Under the pieces are notes generated by a model, which was given only the letters and a program-made list of their open reading frames with translations, was not told the origin of the DNA and did no database searches. This document shows positions 43,883-53,034 of a DNA stretch of 64,000 nt, in pieces. The translations under genes and the position numbers were made by a program. The DNA comes from Oscillospiraceae bacterium (GTDB lineage: Bacteria; Bacillota; Clostridia; Oscillospirales; CAG-382). Location: positions 27,182 through 91,181 of the forward strand of contig SVTH01000001.1 in NCBI GenBank assembly GCA_015063885.1. Reading direction: 5' to 3'. Each line of letters starts with the position of its first letter. Positions within the stretch are counted from its first letter, which is position 1.

Positions 43883-45004
43883 GTGCTGATTCAATTGGAA
43901 CAGGCAAAATTATCCCTTCGCGACCTGGAGGCGGGGATCAACGATCTCAAGGCTTCCATCAAATTCGATACCTTACAGCAGGAGGTTGCCGACCTGGAGC
44001 TGAAGACCGGCGAGGCAGGCTTTTGGGACGATCCCCAGGAATCTCAGAAGATCTTAAAGGTCCTGAAGGTGAAGAAATCCCTTATGGAAAACTATCTCCA
44101 CCTCCGCCGTGTGTTTGACGATGTAGCCGTCCTCATCGATATGACCATCGAGGAGGATGACGAATCCATGGTGGACGACGTCCTGGCAGACCTGGAGGCC
44201 GTCCGCAAGGAATACGAGGAACAGCGCATCGAGGTGCTTCTCTGCGGGGAATACGACGGCAACAACGCCATCATCAGCATCCACCCCGGCGCAGGCGGCA
44301 CCGAGGCCCAGGACTGGGCTCAGATGCTCTACAGAATGTATCTCCGCTATGCGGAGCGTAAGAAGTTCAAGGTCAAGGTGCTGGATTACCTGGACGGCGA
44401 CGAAGCAGGCATCAAATCCGTCTCCTTCTTAGTGGAGGGCACCAACGCCTACGGCTATCTCAAGAGCGAATCCGGCGTTCACCGCCTGGTCCGCGTTTCG
44501 CCCTTCGACGCAGGCGGCAGACGTCAGACCTCCTTCGCTTCCGTAGAGGTGCTTCCCGAGTTCACCGATCAGAACGAGGGCATCGAGATCCGTGACGAGG
44601 ACCTGCTCATCGTGGCTCACCGCTCCAGCGGCGCAGGCGGCCAGCACGTCAACAAGACGGACTCCGCCATCCGTATCACCCACATCCCCACGGGCATCGT
44701 GGTTGGCTGTCAGACGGAGCGAAGCCAGGTGCAGAACAAAGAGACCGCTATGCGTATGCTGAAGAGTAAGCTTCTGGAGATCAAGGAGCGTGAGCACTTG
44801 GAGCGCATCGAGGACATCACCGGAAACAAAATGAAGATCGAGTGGGGCAGCCAGATCCGTTCCTACGTCTTCATGCCCTACACCCTGGTGAAGGACAACC
44901 GCACCTCCTGTGAGACGGGTAACATCCAGGCAGTGATGGACGGCGAGCTGGACGACTTTATCAACGAATTCCTCAAGCTTTCCTGCAAGGGAACCGAGAG
45001 CTGA
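43883..45004 (+). CDS. prfB: peptide chain release factor 2
   Basis: 373 residues, starting at a GTG preceded by AGAGGT. RF2 recognises UGA and UAA and triggers peptide release. The stop-codon-reading SPF motif is in RVSPFDAGGRRQTSF (near 203) and the catalytic GGQ in SSGAGGQHVNKTDSAIR (near 245). The N-terminal helical region up to GFWDDPQ is read in one frame: the programmed +1 frameshift site found near codon 26 in many bacteria is absent, and this area reads NDLKASIKFDT with no UGA. A consensus promoter lies upstream; the next gene starts 33 bases after its stop. Confidence 0.96.
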   Translation: MLIQLEQAKLSLRDLEAGINDLKASIKFDTLQQEVADLELKTGEAGFWDDPQESQKILKVLKVKKSLMENYLHLRRVFDDVAVLIDMTIEEDDESMVDDVLADLEAVRKEYEEQRIEVLLCGEYDGNNAIISIHPGAGGTEAQDWAQMLYRMYLRYAERKKFKVKVLDYLDGDEAGIKSVSFLVEGTNAYGYLKSESGVHRLVRVSPFDAGGRRQTSFASVEVLPEFTDQNEGIEIRDEDLLIVAHRSSGAGGQHVNKTDSAIRITHIPTGIVVGCQTERSQVQNKETAMRMLKSKLLEIKEREHLERIEDITGNKMKIEWGSQIRSYVFMPYTLVKDNRTSCETGNIQAVMDGELDDFINEFLKLSCKGTES

Positions 45005-45036
45005 TCATAACCGAATTACGAAAGGAAGACACCCAC

Positions 45037-45324
45037 ATGAAAAAAGCAAAATTCATCGCAGGCCTTTGCCTCATCGGACAATCCATTCTCTTTTTCATCC
45101 TGTTCTTGGTGTATTGGAACAAGTCCAAGAGCCTTTCCCGCACCCTTGCCGTGTTCTCTGCGGTGGGCGGCGTGGCAGGTGCCTACCTGGTGCTGAACGA
45201 GCTCCGCAATCAGAAGATCTCCCGTGAGATGGAAGAGGATTTCGAGGATTACGACACCGATTTCATCGACGACCTGGAAGACATTTTCGACGGCGACATC
45301 GATTGCACCTTCGGCGAAGACTAA
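45037..45324 (+). CDS. small membrane protein with acidic C-terminal tail
   Basis: 95 residues with AAAGGAAG ahead of the ATG. Two hydrophobic helices (about 5-28 and 37-58) are followed by a strongly acidic tail (MEEDFEDYDTDFIDDLED to the end). The tail is probably cytoplasmic. It probably shares the prfB transcript. No family is recognised. Confidence 0.65.
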   Translation: MKKAKFIAGLCLIGQSILFFILFLVYWNKSKSLSRTLAVFSAVGGVAGAYLVLNELRNQKISREMEEDFEDYDTDFIDDLEDIFDGDIDCTFGED

Positions 45325-45338
45325 ACAAAGATACGAAA

Positions 45339-45365
45339 TCAGCACTCTCTGCTTGAGAGTGCTGA
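45339..45365 (+). promoter_or_regulatory. CIRCE-like inverted repeat (candidate HrcA operator) upstream of htpG
   Basis: TCAGCACTC (45339-45347), nine bases, GAGTGCTGA (45357-45365). The CIRCE consensus TTAGCACTC-N9-GAGTGCTAA is matched at 16 of 18 positions with the exact spacing. The symmetry extends outwards (AAATCAGC with GCTGATTT), so it might also serve as the terminator of the small gene before it. The location about 90 bases ahead of a chaperone gene favours an operator. Confidence 0.62.
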
Positions 45366-45456
45366 TTTTAACATTTTGGTCACAAATATCCCGAAGTTCT
45401 TTCATAACACAGGGGTATACTGCATTTGACAGATCAAACAAAGGAGTGTGAACTAT

Positions 45457-47238
45457 ATGGCAAACGGTGCATTGTCGGTAGATACCGAGCATCTTTTTCC
45501 CATCATCAAAAAATGGCTGTATTCCGAGAAGGACATCTATCTCCGTGAGGTGCTGTCCAATTCCTGCGATGCAGTCACCAAGCATAAGCGCTTAGTCTCC
45601 CTGGGGGAGGCGCAGGAAAGCGAGACCCCCTACCGCATTGACGTGCAGGTCGACAAGGAGGCCCGTACCATCACCGTCTCCGACAACGGTATCGGTATGT
45701 CGGAAGCCGAGGTGGAGAAATACATCAACAACATCGCCCTGTCAGGGGCTGTGGACTTCATCTCCAAATACGAGGGAGAGGGGGGAAGCGGCATCATCGG
45801 TCACTTCGGCCTGGGCTTCTATTCCATGTTCATGGTGGCGGATAAGGTCACCATGGAGACCAAATCCTACACCGACGCTCCCGCCGTGCTGTGGGAGTGT
45901 ACCGAGGCAGGCGCCTACGAAATGCAGCCCGGCACCCGTACCGAACGGGGCACGGAGATCACCATGTACCTCATGGAGGACGAGGGATCCTATCTTTCCG
46001 CCGACGCCTTGAAGCCCATCCTGGAGAAATACTGCTCCTTCATGCCCGTGGAGATCTACCTCCACGACGGGGAAAAGGAAGAGCAGATCAACGAGACCAC
46101 CCCGCTTTGGCAGAAGAACCCCGCAGATTGCACCGACGAGGAATACAAAGAATTCTACCGCAAGCAATTCCACGATTACGCCGACCCCCTGTTCTGGGTG
46201 CACATCAATGCGGATTACCCCCTGAATTTCAAGGGCATCCTGTACTTCCCCCGCCGCAAGAACGCCTTCGACACCCAGGAGAGCGAGATCCGTCTCTTCT
46301 ATAACTCCGTGTTCGTGGCGGACAACATCAAGGAGGTGTGCCCCGAGTTCCTGATCAACCTGAAGGGCGTTCTGGATTGCCCCGAGCTTCCCTTGAACGT
46401 TTCCCGCAGCTACCTGCAGAACGACGCCTACGTCCGCAAGGTCTCCGCCCACATCGTGAAGAAGGTCGCCGACCGTCTTAACTTCCTCTTCAACGATAAC
46501 CGCGAGGAGTTCGAAAAGAATTGGGAAGGCCTCAAGCCCTACATCCAGTACGGTTGTATCAAGGACAGCAAGTTTGGCGACCGCGCCGGCGGCGTGATCC
46601 TCTTCGAGAAAGCAACCGGCGGCTGGAGCACCCTGTCCGAATACCTGGAGGACAAGGAAGAAGGCACCGTCTATTACACCACCGATCCCAAGGCCCAGAG
46701 CTACTACCTGGATCTCTACGCCGCGAAAAATATTCCCGTTCTGGTGTTCGATACCATCATGGACACCAACTACGCCCAGTTCCGTGAGAGCAAGAACGAC
46801 AAGGTGAAGTTCCGCCGCATCGACGCCGACCTGGACGCCATCAAGGGAGAAGGGGAGACGGACACCGCATCCCTGGAGACCCTCTTTAAGGCCGCCGTGG
46901 GCAAGGAGGACGCCAAGGTATCCTTCGTCACCCTGGGCGAAGAAGACGCACCTGCGCTCCTCTCCGTCAGCGAGGAAAGCCGCCGTATGGCAGAGATGAT
47001 GAGAATGTACAGTATGCAGGGCGAAGGCGACTTCTCCTTCCCCGTGGAGGAGATCCTCACCGTCAACGTGGGCAGCCCCCTGGTGCAGAAGCTCCAAACC
47101 CTCCCCGAAGGAGACGAAAAGGCTTCCCGCATCGCCAAGCATATCTACCTCTCCGCCGTAATGCTCGCCCGCCCCCTCACCCCTGAGGAGCTCCGCGCCT
47201 ACGTAGCCCTCAACCGTGAGATCCTCATGGAGCTGTAA
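45457..47238 (+). CDS. htpG: Hsp90-family chaperone HtpG
   Basis: 593 residues from the ATG at 45457; GGAG ends 10 bases upstream, and an in-frame GTG nine bases earlier is too close to it. The GHKL ATPase domain has EVLSNSCDAVTKHKRL (the motif I Asn is present, with Ser-Cys-Asp where Glu-Asn-Ala-Ser-Asp is usual), DNGIGMSEAEVEKYINNIA and GHFGLGFYSMFMVAD. The middle domain contains FPRRKNAFD, VLDCPELPLNVSRSYLQND with the conserved Arg. The C-terminal dimer part is shorter than in E. coli. A CIRCE-like repeat lies upstream, pointing to HrcA control. Confidence 0.95.
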   Translation: MANGALSVDTEHLFPIIKKWLYSEKDIYLREVLSNSCDAVTKHKRLVSLGEAQESETPYRIDVQVDKEARTITVSDNGIGMSEAEVEKYINNIALSGAVDFISKYEGEGGSGIIGHFGLGFYSMFMVADKVTMETKSYTDAPAVLWECTEAGAYEMQPGTRTERGTEITMYLMEDEGSYLSADALKPILEKYCSFMPVEIYLHDGEKEEQINETTPLWQKNPADCTDEEYKEFYRKQFHDYADPLFWVHINADYPLNFKGILYFPRRKNAFDTQESEIRLFYNSVFVADNIKEVCPEFLINLKGVLDCPELPLNVSRSYLQNDAYVRKVSAHIVKKVADRLNFLFNDNREEFEKNWEGLKPYIQYGCIKDSKFGDRAGGVILFEKATGGWSTLSEYLEDKEEGTVYYTTDPKAQSYYLDLYAAKNIPVLVFDTIMDTNYAQFRESKNDKVKFRRIDADLDAIKGEGETDTASLETLFKAAVGKEDAKVSFVTLGEEDAPALLSVSEESRRMAEMMRMYSMQGEGDFSFPVEEILTVNVGSPLVQKLQTLPEGDEKASRIAKHIYLSAVMLARPLTPEELRAYVALNREILMEL

Positions 47239-47257
47239 AACCGAATAGAGGACGACG

Positions 47258-47354
47258 AAAAAGAGGAACTTTTTGAAAAAAGTTCCTCTTTTAGCTCGCC
47301 TCGGCGAGGTATATCTCCTCAAAAACTTCTGATGCCGAAAACTGTCGTTTTCGG
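47258..47354 (+). repeat. two-hairpin intergenic element, copy 3
   Basis: Hairpin 1 (47259-47292) pairs AAAAGAGGAACTTTTT with its complement; an extra small hairpin CTCGCC/GGCGAG follows at 47295-47308. Hairpin 2 (47335-47354) pairs CCGAAAAC with GTTTTCGG, very close to copy 2. It starts 20 bases past the htpG stop. Confidence 0.85.
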
Positions 47355-47379
47355 GTGTGAGAAATAAAACAACACACGT

Positions 47380-47411
47380 AAAAAGACCCGCGGTCGCCCA
47401 CGGGTCTTTTT
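47380..47411. terminator. bidirectional terminator between htpG and the lipoprotein pair
   Basis: Stem AAAAAGACCCG (47380-47390) with CGGGTCTTTTT (47401-47411). Either side can supply a U-tract, ending the converging transcripts. Confidence 0.85.
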
Positions 47412-47418
47412 TGCTTGA

Positions 47419-48957
47419 TCAGTCTAAGTTCTTGAAGATCTCAACGGTATCGTTCATAGCCTTCTCAACACCGTTTGCAATGGTCTCCCAGCTGGAGACG
47501 AAGGTGTTGGTGCCGGACCATGCGATATTGTTCATGAATCCGGTGATGGAATTGGAATCGGACTCGCCGGAGCCGCCCCAATTGAACACGGTGCCGAAGT
47601 CGTAGGTTCTGGAATCGAAGATCAGATCCATCATGGCTTCGCTCTCGTCATCCTGGATCTTACGCTCCTTCATGATGACCTCGATGTAAGCCTCGGTCAC
47701 GGTATCGGTGGAAGCCTGCATCATCGCGTCTGCGATCACGGAGGACTTCTCCACGTCTTCCACGTTTACGGGAATGGCGATACAGGAAGCGTAAATAGTG
47801 GAAACACGGCAGTAGTAGTTCTCCTGTGCCTCCTCAAACTTGGGAGTGGGCAGAACGCCGAAGTTACAATCGTATTCACCCAGTGCCAGAATGGAGTTCA
47901 GAGAAACCGCGCGGAACAGGCAACGCTTGCTGGCGATGGCCTCGGTAGCTGCTACCCAAACGGTCTTGCCGTCTGCAACGGCGGTAGAACCAAAGCCTCT
48001 TGCGTTGTTGTCGATCTGACCGCAGGCGGTGGGATCGTTGACCAGATCAAAGATCTTGTTGAAGACCTTGGTGGCATTCTCGGAGTAAACGGTGATGATG
48101 GGCTCGTCGTTGTTATCCTTGTCGGTGAAACGCAAGCCGGAGCCGATGAACATACTGGAGATGAAGTTGTGGTTTACCAGGAATCCGTACTTATCCTCGT
48201 GCGTCCACTCGGATTTGCCGTCAATGTCTGCGGTGACCTTCTTGGCCATTTCTGCCAGCTTATCAATGGTCCATTTGCCGCTCTTTACAAGGTCGTAGGG
48301 GCTTTCCAGATTGTAGTCCACCACAACGTCTTTGTTAAACAGCAGAACGTGGGTCACGTCGGAAGCCAACAGAGTCATGTCACCGGTGAGGAAGTAGTTC
48401 TTTCCTCCGATGGAAAGACCCTGCACACAGCCCTGATCGTAATAGGGCATATCCCAATGAATATTCTCCAAAGATCTCAGGTCGTAGAAATACCCCTGCT
48501 GAGCGGCGGTGGCGGCTACGGGAACGTAGGGCATGACGATGTCGTATTCGCTGAGACCGGCGGTAGCGTTTTCCGTCAGAGTGTTGGCCATCTCGGTGCT
48601 GGAGGAAGTGCGGAACTCTTCGATCTTCACATCGAATCTTTCCTCCACAAGGTCGTTACGATCCTGAATAGCAGAATTCAGCGTTTCGTAAGAGTTGGGC
48701 TGGGGCATGACCTCCACGGATTTGTAGGTGTCCATGTAGTCGCCCTCTACCAAGAATTTCACCGTCTTGCCGTCGAAAGTGACCTCGGGCAGGTTGGAGA
48801 AGAGAACGAATTTTTCTTCTTCGGAAACCTCGGATTCCGCAGGAGCGGACTCTGCGGCGGAAGACGTGCCGGAAAGGGTTTCCTGCGTGTCGGAGCAGGC
48901 CGCAAGGCTTGCCAGCATCAGAAATACCAGAGAAAAAGCAAGAAGACGTTTCATCAT
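47419..48957 (-). CDS. extracellular solute-binding lipoprotein, paralogue 2
   Basis: 512 residues. Signal peptide and lipobox LAAC (acylated Cys near 21), then an Ala/Ser/Glu linker, then a solute-binding body closely related to the next upstream gene (shared EEEKFVLFSNLPEV/EEEFVLFSNLPEI, YDIVMPYVPVAA/YDMVMPYMSDAA, PYDLVKSGKWTIDKL). It starts 15 bases after that gene, so the two are co-transcribed. No transporter partner is nearby. Substrate unknown; sugar or peptide is possible. Confidence 0.82.
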   Translation of the reverse strand: MMKRLLAFSLVFLMLASLAACSDTQETLSGTSSAAESAPAESEVSEEEKFVLFSNLPEVTFDGKTVKFLVEGDYMDTYKSVEVMPQPNSYETLNSAIQDRNDLVEERFDVKIEEFRTSSSTEMANTLTENATAGLSEYDIVMPYVPVAATAAQQGYFYDLRSLENIHWDMPYYDQGCVQGLSIGGKNYFLTGDMTLLASDVTHVLLFNKDVVVDYNLESPYDLVKSGKWTIDKLAEMAKKVTADIDGKSEWTHEDKYGFLVNHNFISSMFIGSGLRFTDKDNNDEPIITVYSENATKVFNKIFDLVNDPTACGQIDNNARGFGSTAVADGKTVWVAATEAIASKRCLFRAVSLNSILALGEYDCNFGVLPTPKFEEAQENYYCRVSTIYASCIAIPVNVEDVEKSSVIADAMMQASTDTVTEAYIEVIMKERKIQDDESEAMMDLIFDSRTYDFGTVFNWGGSGESDSNSITGFMNNIAWSGTNTFVSSWETIANGVEKAMNDTVEIFKNLD

Positions 48958-48972
48958 TTAAAAAGTCTCTCC

Positions 48973-50523
48973 TTAATCGTTGTAGTAAGCGTCCAGAGTG
49001 TCCTCCATGTCGGCAAGAACGGCGGACTCAATGGTCTCCCACTGAGAAGTGAAGGTGTTTGCGCCGGAGATTGCAATAGCGTTCATGAAGCCGGAGATGG
49101 AGTTCAAGTCGCCCTCGCCGGTGCCGCCCCAGTGATAGATGGAAGCCAGGTCGTAAACGCGGCTGTCAAAGATCAGCTGCAGCATATCTTCGCTTTCGGT
49201 ATCCTGAACCTTACGGTCCTGCATGATGGTCTGGAAGTAAGCGTACTTGGAGGTATTGGTGGAAGCCTGCATCAGAGCGTCGGTGATGATGGCAGACATC
49301 TCGGGATCTCTGACGTTCTTGGGGATGGCTACGCAGGTAGCGTAAACGGTGGAAACACGGTTGTAGTAGTTGTCCTGAGACTCGTCCAGCTTGGGAGCGG
49401 GGAGAACGCCGAAGTCACATTCGTAGTCGCCCTGATCGAAGATATCGATAATCGCCATTGCGCGGAACAGCGCGCGATTCTCCGCGATGGATTCCAGAGC
49501 GGCAACCCAGATGTTCTTGCCTGCTGCGGCGGAGGTGGTGTTGTAGCCGTTGTTGGCTGCGCTGAACTGGCAAACTGCGGTGGTGTCGGTTACGAAGGAG
49601 TAGATCTTGTCGTAAACCCGTGCAGAAGACTCACTGCCCACTGCGATGATAGGCTCGTCGTTGTTGTTCTTGGTGGTGAAGCGCTGGCCTGCGCCGATGT
49701 AAAGGCTGTTCACGAAGTTGTCGTTTACCAGGAAACCGTAGGTATCCTTGTAGCCCCAGCCGGACTCGCCGTCGTCGTCAGCGGTGATGCCGCGGCACAT
49801 TTCCAGCATCTTATCCAGAGTCCACTTGCTGGAGGTGACCAGCTCGTAGGGATTCTCCAGACCGCGGTCGCCGATCACGTTCTTGTTGAAGATGATGGCG
49901 TGAGTGCAAGCCAAAGACAGCAGAGAAAGGTCGCCGGTAACGAAATAGTTCTTGTTTGCAACGGAAAGGTCGCGAACGGAGCCCTGGTCGTAGTAAGGCA
50001 TATCCAGATGGATCAGACCGTCGAACATAGCGTCGTTCAGATCGTAGAAGTGACCCTCAAGCGCCAGAGTAGCGGCGTCGCTCATGTAAGGCATGACCAT
50101 GTCGTATTCGCTGGTACCTGCCACGGCGTTGGTGGTAAGGGTAGAGACCATCTCGGTGCTGGAGGTGGTACGGTATTCCTCGAATTCCACGCCGAACCGC
50201 TCGGTGATCAGGTCGTTACGTTCAGCCACGGCCTTCTTCAGGGTGTCGTAAGAGGACTCCTGAGGCATAAACTCAACGGACATGTAAGTGGTGATGTGGT
50301 CACCCTCAACGATGACCTTGAAGGTCTCGCCGGAGTAATCTATTTCGGGAAGGTTGGAGAAGAGAACGAACTCTTCTTCTTTGGAAGTCTCCTGGGAAAC
50401 GTCGTTTCCGGCAGAGGGGGTGGAAGTGGTTGTTGCGGGGTCCTTGCTGCAAGCGGTCAACAGCAGAGAAAGCATGAGGACCAAAAGCAAGAAAAGGGAA
50501 AGGGTACGCTTGGTTTTCTTCAT
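48973..50523 (-). CDS. extracellular solute-binding lipoprotein, paralogue 3
   Basis: 516 residues. Signal peptide and lipobox LTAC (Cys near 25) are followed by a Thr/Ser linker. It shows the same landmarks as paralogue 2, including YFVTGDLSLLSLACTH and FGVLPAPKLDESQDNYY. Both appear to come from a tandem duplication and share the promoter at 50578-50606. The third relative (863-2383) is more distant. As with the others, no permease is present. Confidence 0.82.
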   Translation of the reverse strand: MKKTKRTLSLFLLLVLMLSLLLTACSKDPATTTSTPSAGNDVSQETSKEEEFVLFSNLPEIDYSGETFKVIVEGDHITTYMSVEFMPQESSYDTLKKAVAERNDLITERFGVEFEEYRTTSSTEMVSTLTTNAVAGTSEYDMVMPYMSDAATLALEGHFYDLNDAMFDGLIHLDMPYYDQGSVRDLSVANKNYFVTGDLSLLSLACTHAIIFNKNVIGDRGLENPYELVTSSKWTLDKMLEMCRGITADDDGESGWGYKDTYGFLVNDNFVNSLYIGAGQRFTTKNNNDEPIIAVGSESSARVYDKIYSFVTDTTAVCQFSAANNGYNTTSAAAGKNIWVAALESIAENRALFRAMAIIDIFDQGDYECDFGVLPAPKLDESQDNYYNRVSTVYATCVAIPKNVRDPEMSAIITDALMQASTNTSKYAYFQTIMQDRKVQDTESEDMLQLIFDSRVYDLASIYHWGGTGEGDLNSISGFMNAIAISGANTFTSQWETIESAVLADMEDTLDAYYND

Positions 50524-50577
50524 AAAAAGAAGCCTCCGTTTGATGTTTTTTGCAGTAAAACTGCACTATCTGCTGAT

Positions 50578-50606
50578 AGCATACCACAAATTTTTCATTT
50601 CGTCAA
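50578..50606 (-). promoter_or_regulatory. sigma-A promoter for the lipoprotein pair
   Basis: Minus-strand TTGACG (50606-50601), a 17-base spacer and TATGCT (50583-50578). A small hairpin GCAGTTTTACTGC lies in the leader at 50552-50564. Confidence 0.75.
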
Positions 50607-50624
50607 GAAAAATTCCTGTTTTCT

Positions 50625-50653
50625 TTGACAAATGCAAAAAAATATGATATACT
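50625..50653 (+). promoter_or_regulatory. sigma-A promoter for the phoH-era-recO operon
   Basis: TTGACA (50625-50630), a 17-base spacer and TATACT (50648-50653), divergent from the lipoprotein promoter. Confidence 0.87.
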
Positions 50654-50695
50654 CCATCTGTGAGAGTTTGATTATTTTCATTTAGAAGGATATTT

Positions 50696-51661
50696 ATGTA
50701 CGAAAAGATCATCGAAGAACTGTCCGTGGATTTTCTTTCGCGGCTTTACGGCACCCTGGATTCCAACCTGACCGTCATTGAGGACGCCTTTTCCGTCACC
50801 GTGCTTTGCAGAGACGGCGGCGTGAAGGTGCAGGGAACCTCCCGGGCGGAGGTGGAGCAGGCGGCGGCCTGTATCTCCCAGCTCTACCGTATGTTTTCCA
50901 TCTCAGGCAATCTGGAGGAGAATTCCGTTCACTACGTGATCTCCATGATCCGGGAGAATCGTGCCGACGAGCTGCACGCCCTTTACAGCGATTGCATCTG
51001 CCTCACCAATAAAGGCAAGCCCGTCAAGGCCCGCACCGTGGGGCAGAGGAAATACGTGGACGCCATCCAAAAGAACACCTTGGTCTTCGGCATCGGACCT
51101 GCTGGCACCGGCAAGACCTTCCTGGCCGTGGCCATGGCAGTCACCGCCCTGAAGCAAAAGCAGGTCTCCCGCATCATCCTCACCCGTCCCGCCGTGGAGG
51201 CGGGGGAGAAGCTGGGCTTCCTGCCCGGTGATCTTCAGAGCAAGATCGATCCCTACCTCCGCCCCCTGTACGACGCCTTGGGCGAACTGCTGGGAGGAGA
51301 GGGTGCCGCCCGCAATGCGGAAAAAGGGATCATCGAGGTCTGCCCCCTGGCATATATGAGAGGCAGAACTTTGGACGACGCCTTCATCATCCTGGACGAA
51401 GCCCAGAACACCACTCCCGAGCAGATGAAGATGTTCTTGACCCGCCTCGGCAACAACAGCAAGGCCGTGGTCACAGGTGACGTCACCCAGATCGACCTTC
51501 CCCGCAATTGCAAGAGCGGCCTGGTAGAGGCTGTGCAGATCCTGCAGAACATCAAGGACATTGAGATCTTCCGCTTCTCCCGCAAGGACGTGGTGCGCCA
51601 CCCCCTGGTACAGAAGATCATCGAGGCCTACGAGACCCGCACACGGGACGACAGAGAGTAA
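50696..51661 (+). CDS. phoH: PhoH family ATPase (RNA-binding KH-like N-terminus)
   Basis: 321 residues. The first about 100 form a small RNA-binding-like region (VKVQGTSRAEVEQAAACI). The P-loop ATPase follows with GPAGTGKTFLAVAMAV (near 138), TRPAVEAGEKLGFLPGDL, YMRGRTLDDAFIILDEAQN and TGDVTQIDLP, as in all PhoH proteins. It leads the ybeY-era-recO operon, the normal context, and may act in RNA metabolism. The HD-domain (pgpH) and diacylglycerol kinase genes often found between phoH/ybeY and era are missing here. Confidence 0.93.
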   Translation: MYEKIIEELSVDFLSRLYGTLDSNLTVIEDAFSVTVLCRDGGVKVQGTSRAEVEQAAACISQLYRMFSISGNLEENSVHYVISMIRENRADELHALYSDCICLTNKGKPVKARTVGQRKYVDAIQKNTLVFGIGPAGTGKTFLAVAMAVTALKQKQVSRIILTRPAVEAGEKLGFLPGDLQSKIDPYLRPLYDALGELLGGEGAARNAEKGIIEVCPLAYMRGRTLDDAFIILDEAQNTTPEQMKMFLTRLGNNSKAVVTGDVTQIDLPRNCKSGLVEAVQILQNIKDIEIFRFSRKDVVRHPLVQKIIEAYETRTRDDRE

Positions 51662-51673
51662 AGGAGCCCTTTC

Positions 51674-52123
51674 ATGATCCGCTTTTACGTAGAACAAGAT
51701 CCCGCATATCCCATTCCCGTCACCTACCTTCCCTTGATGAAGAAGGTGATCCGCACCTGCGTGGAGGAGCAGTACCCTCACCACCGCTTCGAGGTGGAGC
51801 TCACCCTCTGCGGAGATCAGGAGATCCACGGCATCAACAAGGAATTCCGGGGCATCGACCGTCCCACCGACGTGCTGTCCTTCCCCATGATGGAGTTTTC
51901 CATGCCCGAGGTGTACGTCTCCCTGGGGAACATCGTCCTTTCCGTGGAGACTGCCCGCCGCCAGGCAGAGGAATACGGCCACTCCTTGAAAAGAGAGCTT
52001 TGCTTCCTGTGCGCCCATTCCGCCTTGCACCTGCTGGGCTACGACCACGAGACGGAGGACGAGCGTGAGGAAATGGAAGCCAAGCAACGAGAGATCCTGG
52101 ATGCCCTGGGCATCAAACGATAA
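51674..52123 (+). CDS. ybeY: endoribonuclease YbeY (rRNA maturation factor)
   Basis: 149 residues. The zinc-binding signature HSALHLLGYDHETEDEREEM (near 116) matches the H-x3-H-x5-H pattern of YbeY, and RGIDRPTDVLSFPM (near 60) is the other family stretch. It acts in 16S rRNA maturation and ribosome quality control. It lies 12 bases after phoH with AAAGGAGCCC upstream. Confidence 0.96.
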   Translation: MIRFYVEQDPAYPIPVTYLPLMKKVIRTCVEEQYPHHRFEVELTLCGDQEIHGINKEFRGIDRPTDVLSFPMMEFSMPEVYVSLGNIVLSVETARRQAEEYGHSLKRELCFLCAHSALHLLGYDHETEDEREEMEAKQREILDALGIKR

Positions 52124-52143
52124 CAGATAAGGAATTTTGATAT

Positions 52144-53034
52144 ATGACAAGAACCGCATTCATCACCATCACTGGTAAGCCCAACGTGGGCAAGTCCACC
52201 CTGCTGAACGCCCTGCTGGGAGAGAAGGTCGCCATCGTCTCCCGCAAGCCTCAGACCACCCGCAACCGTATCACGGGCATCCTCACCAAGGGGGAGGATC
52301 AGTACGTGTTCATTGATACCCCCGGTCTCCATAAGCCCAAGACCCTTTTGGGTGAATATATGATGAAGCAGGCGGGCAACGCCGCCTCGGATTCCGACGT
52401 GATCCTGTTCATGGTGGAGGCCTGCACCCCCTTGAACGCCACCGAGGAGGCCACATTAGAGAAGTATTCCAACTCCCGCGCCCCCTTGCTTTTGGTGATC
52501 AATAAGGTGGACAAGGCCAACAAGGCCAAGCTTGCCGCTCAGATCATGGAGCTTTCCACCAAATATGAATTCGACGCCGTCATCCCCGTTTCCGCCGCCA
52601 ACAAGGACGGACTGGAGGGCATCTTCAAGGAGCTGGAGCCCTTTATGACGGAAAGCGTCCATTTCTTCCCCGACGACGAGATCACCGACCAGCCGGAGCG
52701 CCAGATCTTTGCGGAGATTATCCGCGAAAAGGCACTTCGCCTCCTCAGCGAGGAGGTGCCCCACGGCATCGCCGTGGCCATCGAGGAGTTCACCGAAAAG
52801 AAGGACGTCCTGGTGGTTCGCGCGGAGATCTTCTGCGAGCGTGCCTCCCATAAGCGGATCATCATCGGCAAGGACGGGGAGATGCTGAAGAAGATCGGCA
52901 CCTACGCCCGTGAGGAAGCCCAGGAGATCTTCGGTGCCAGAGTGTACCTGGATCTGTGGGTCAAGGTCAAGGAGAACTGGCGCGACAAGCCCGTTCTGCT
53001 GAACAACTTCGGCTACAACGGCGAGGATTACTGA
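52144..53034 (+). CDS. era: GTPase Era
   Basis: 296 residues. GTPase motifs: GKPNVGKSTLLNALLGEK (G1, near 11), FIDTPGLHKPKTLLGEYM (G3), LLLVINKVDKANKAK (NKxD) and VIPVSAANKDG (G5). The C-terminal KH domain contains IIIGKDGEMLKKIGTYARE. It binds the 3' end of 16S rRNA during small-subunit assembly. Its stop overlaps the recO start in TGATG. Confidence 0.97.
   Translation: MTRTAFITITGKPNVGKSTLLNALLGEKVAIVSRKPQTTRNRITGILTKGEDQYVFIDTPGLHKPKTLLGEYMMKQAGNAASDSDVILFMVEACTPLNATEEATLEKYSNSRAPLLLVINKVDKANKAKLAAQIMELSTKYEFDAVIPVSAANKDGLEGIFKELEPFMTESVHFFPDDEITDQPERQIFAEIIREKALRLLSEEVPHGIAVAIEEFTEKKDVLVVRAEIFCERASHKRIIIGKDGEMLKKIGTYAREEAQEIFGARVYLDLWVKVKENWRDKPVLLNNFGYNGEDY

Noticed and set aside
45415..45440. 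TTGACA near 45426 as the htpG promoter
   Set aside because: It lies only about 30 bases from the ATG and overlaps the ribosome site region, leaving no room for a -10 box and transcript start.
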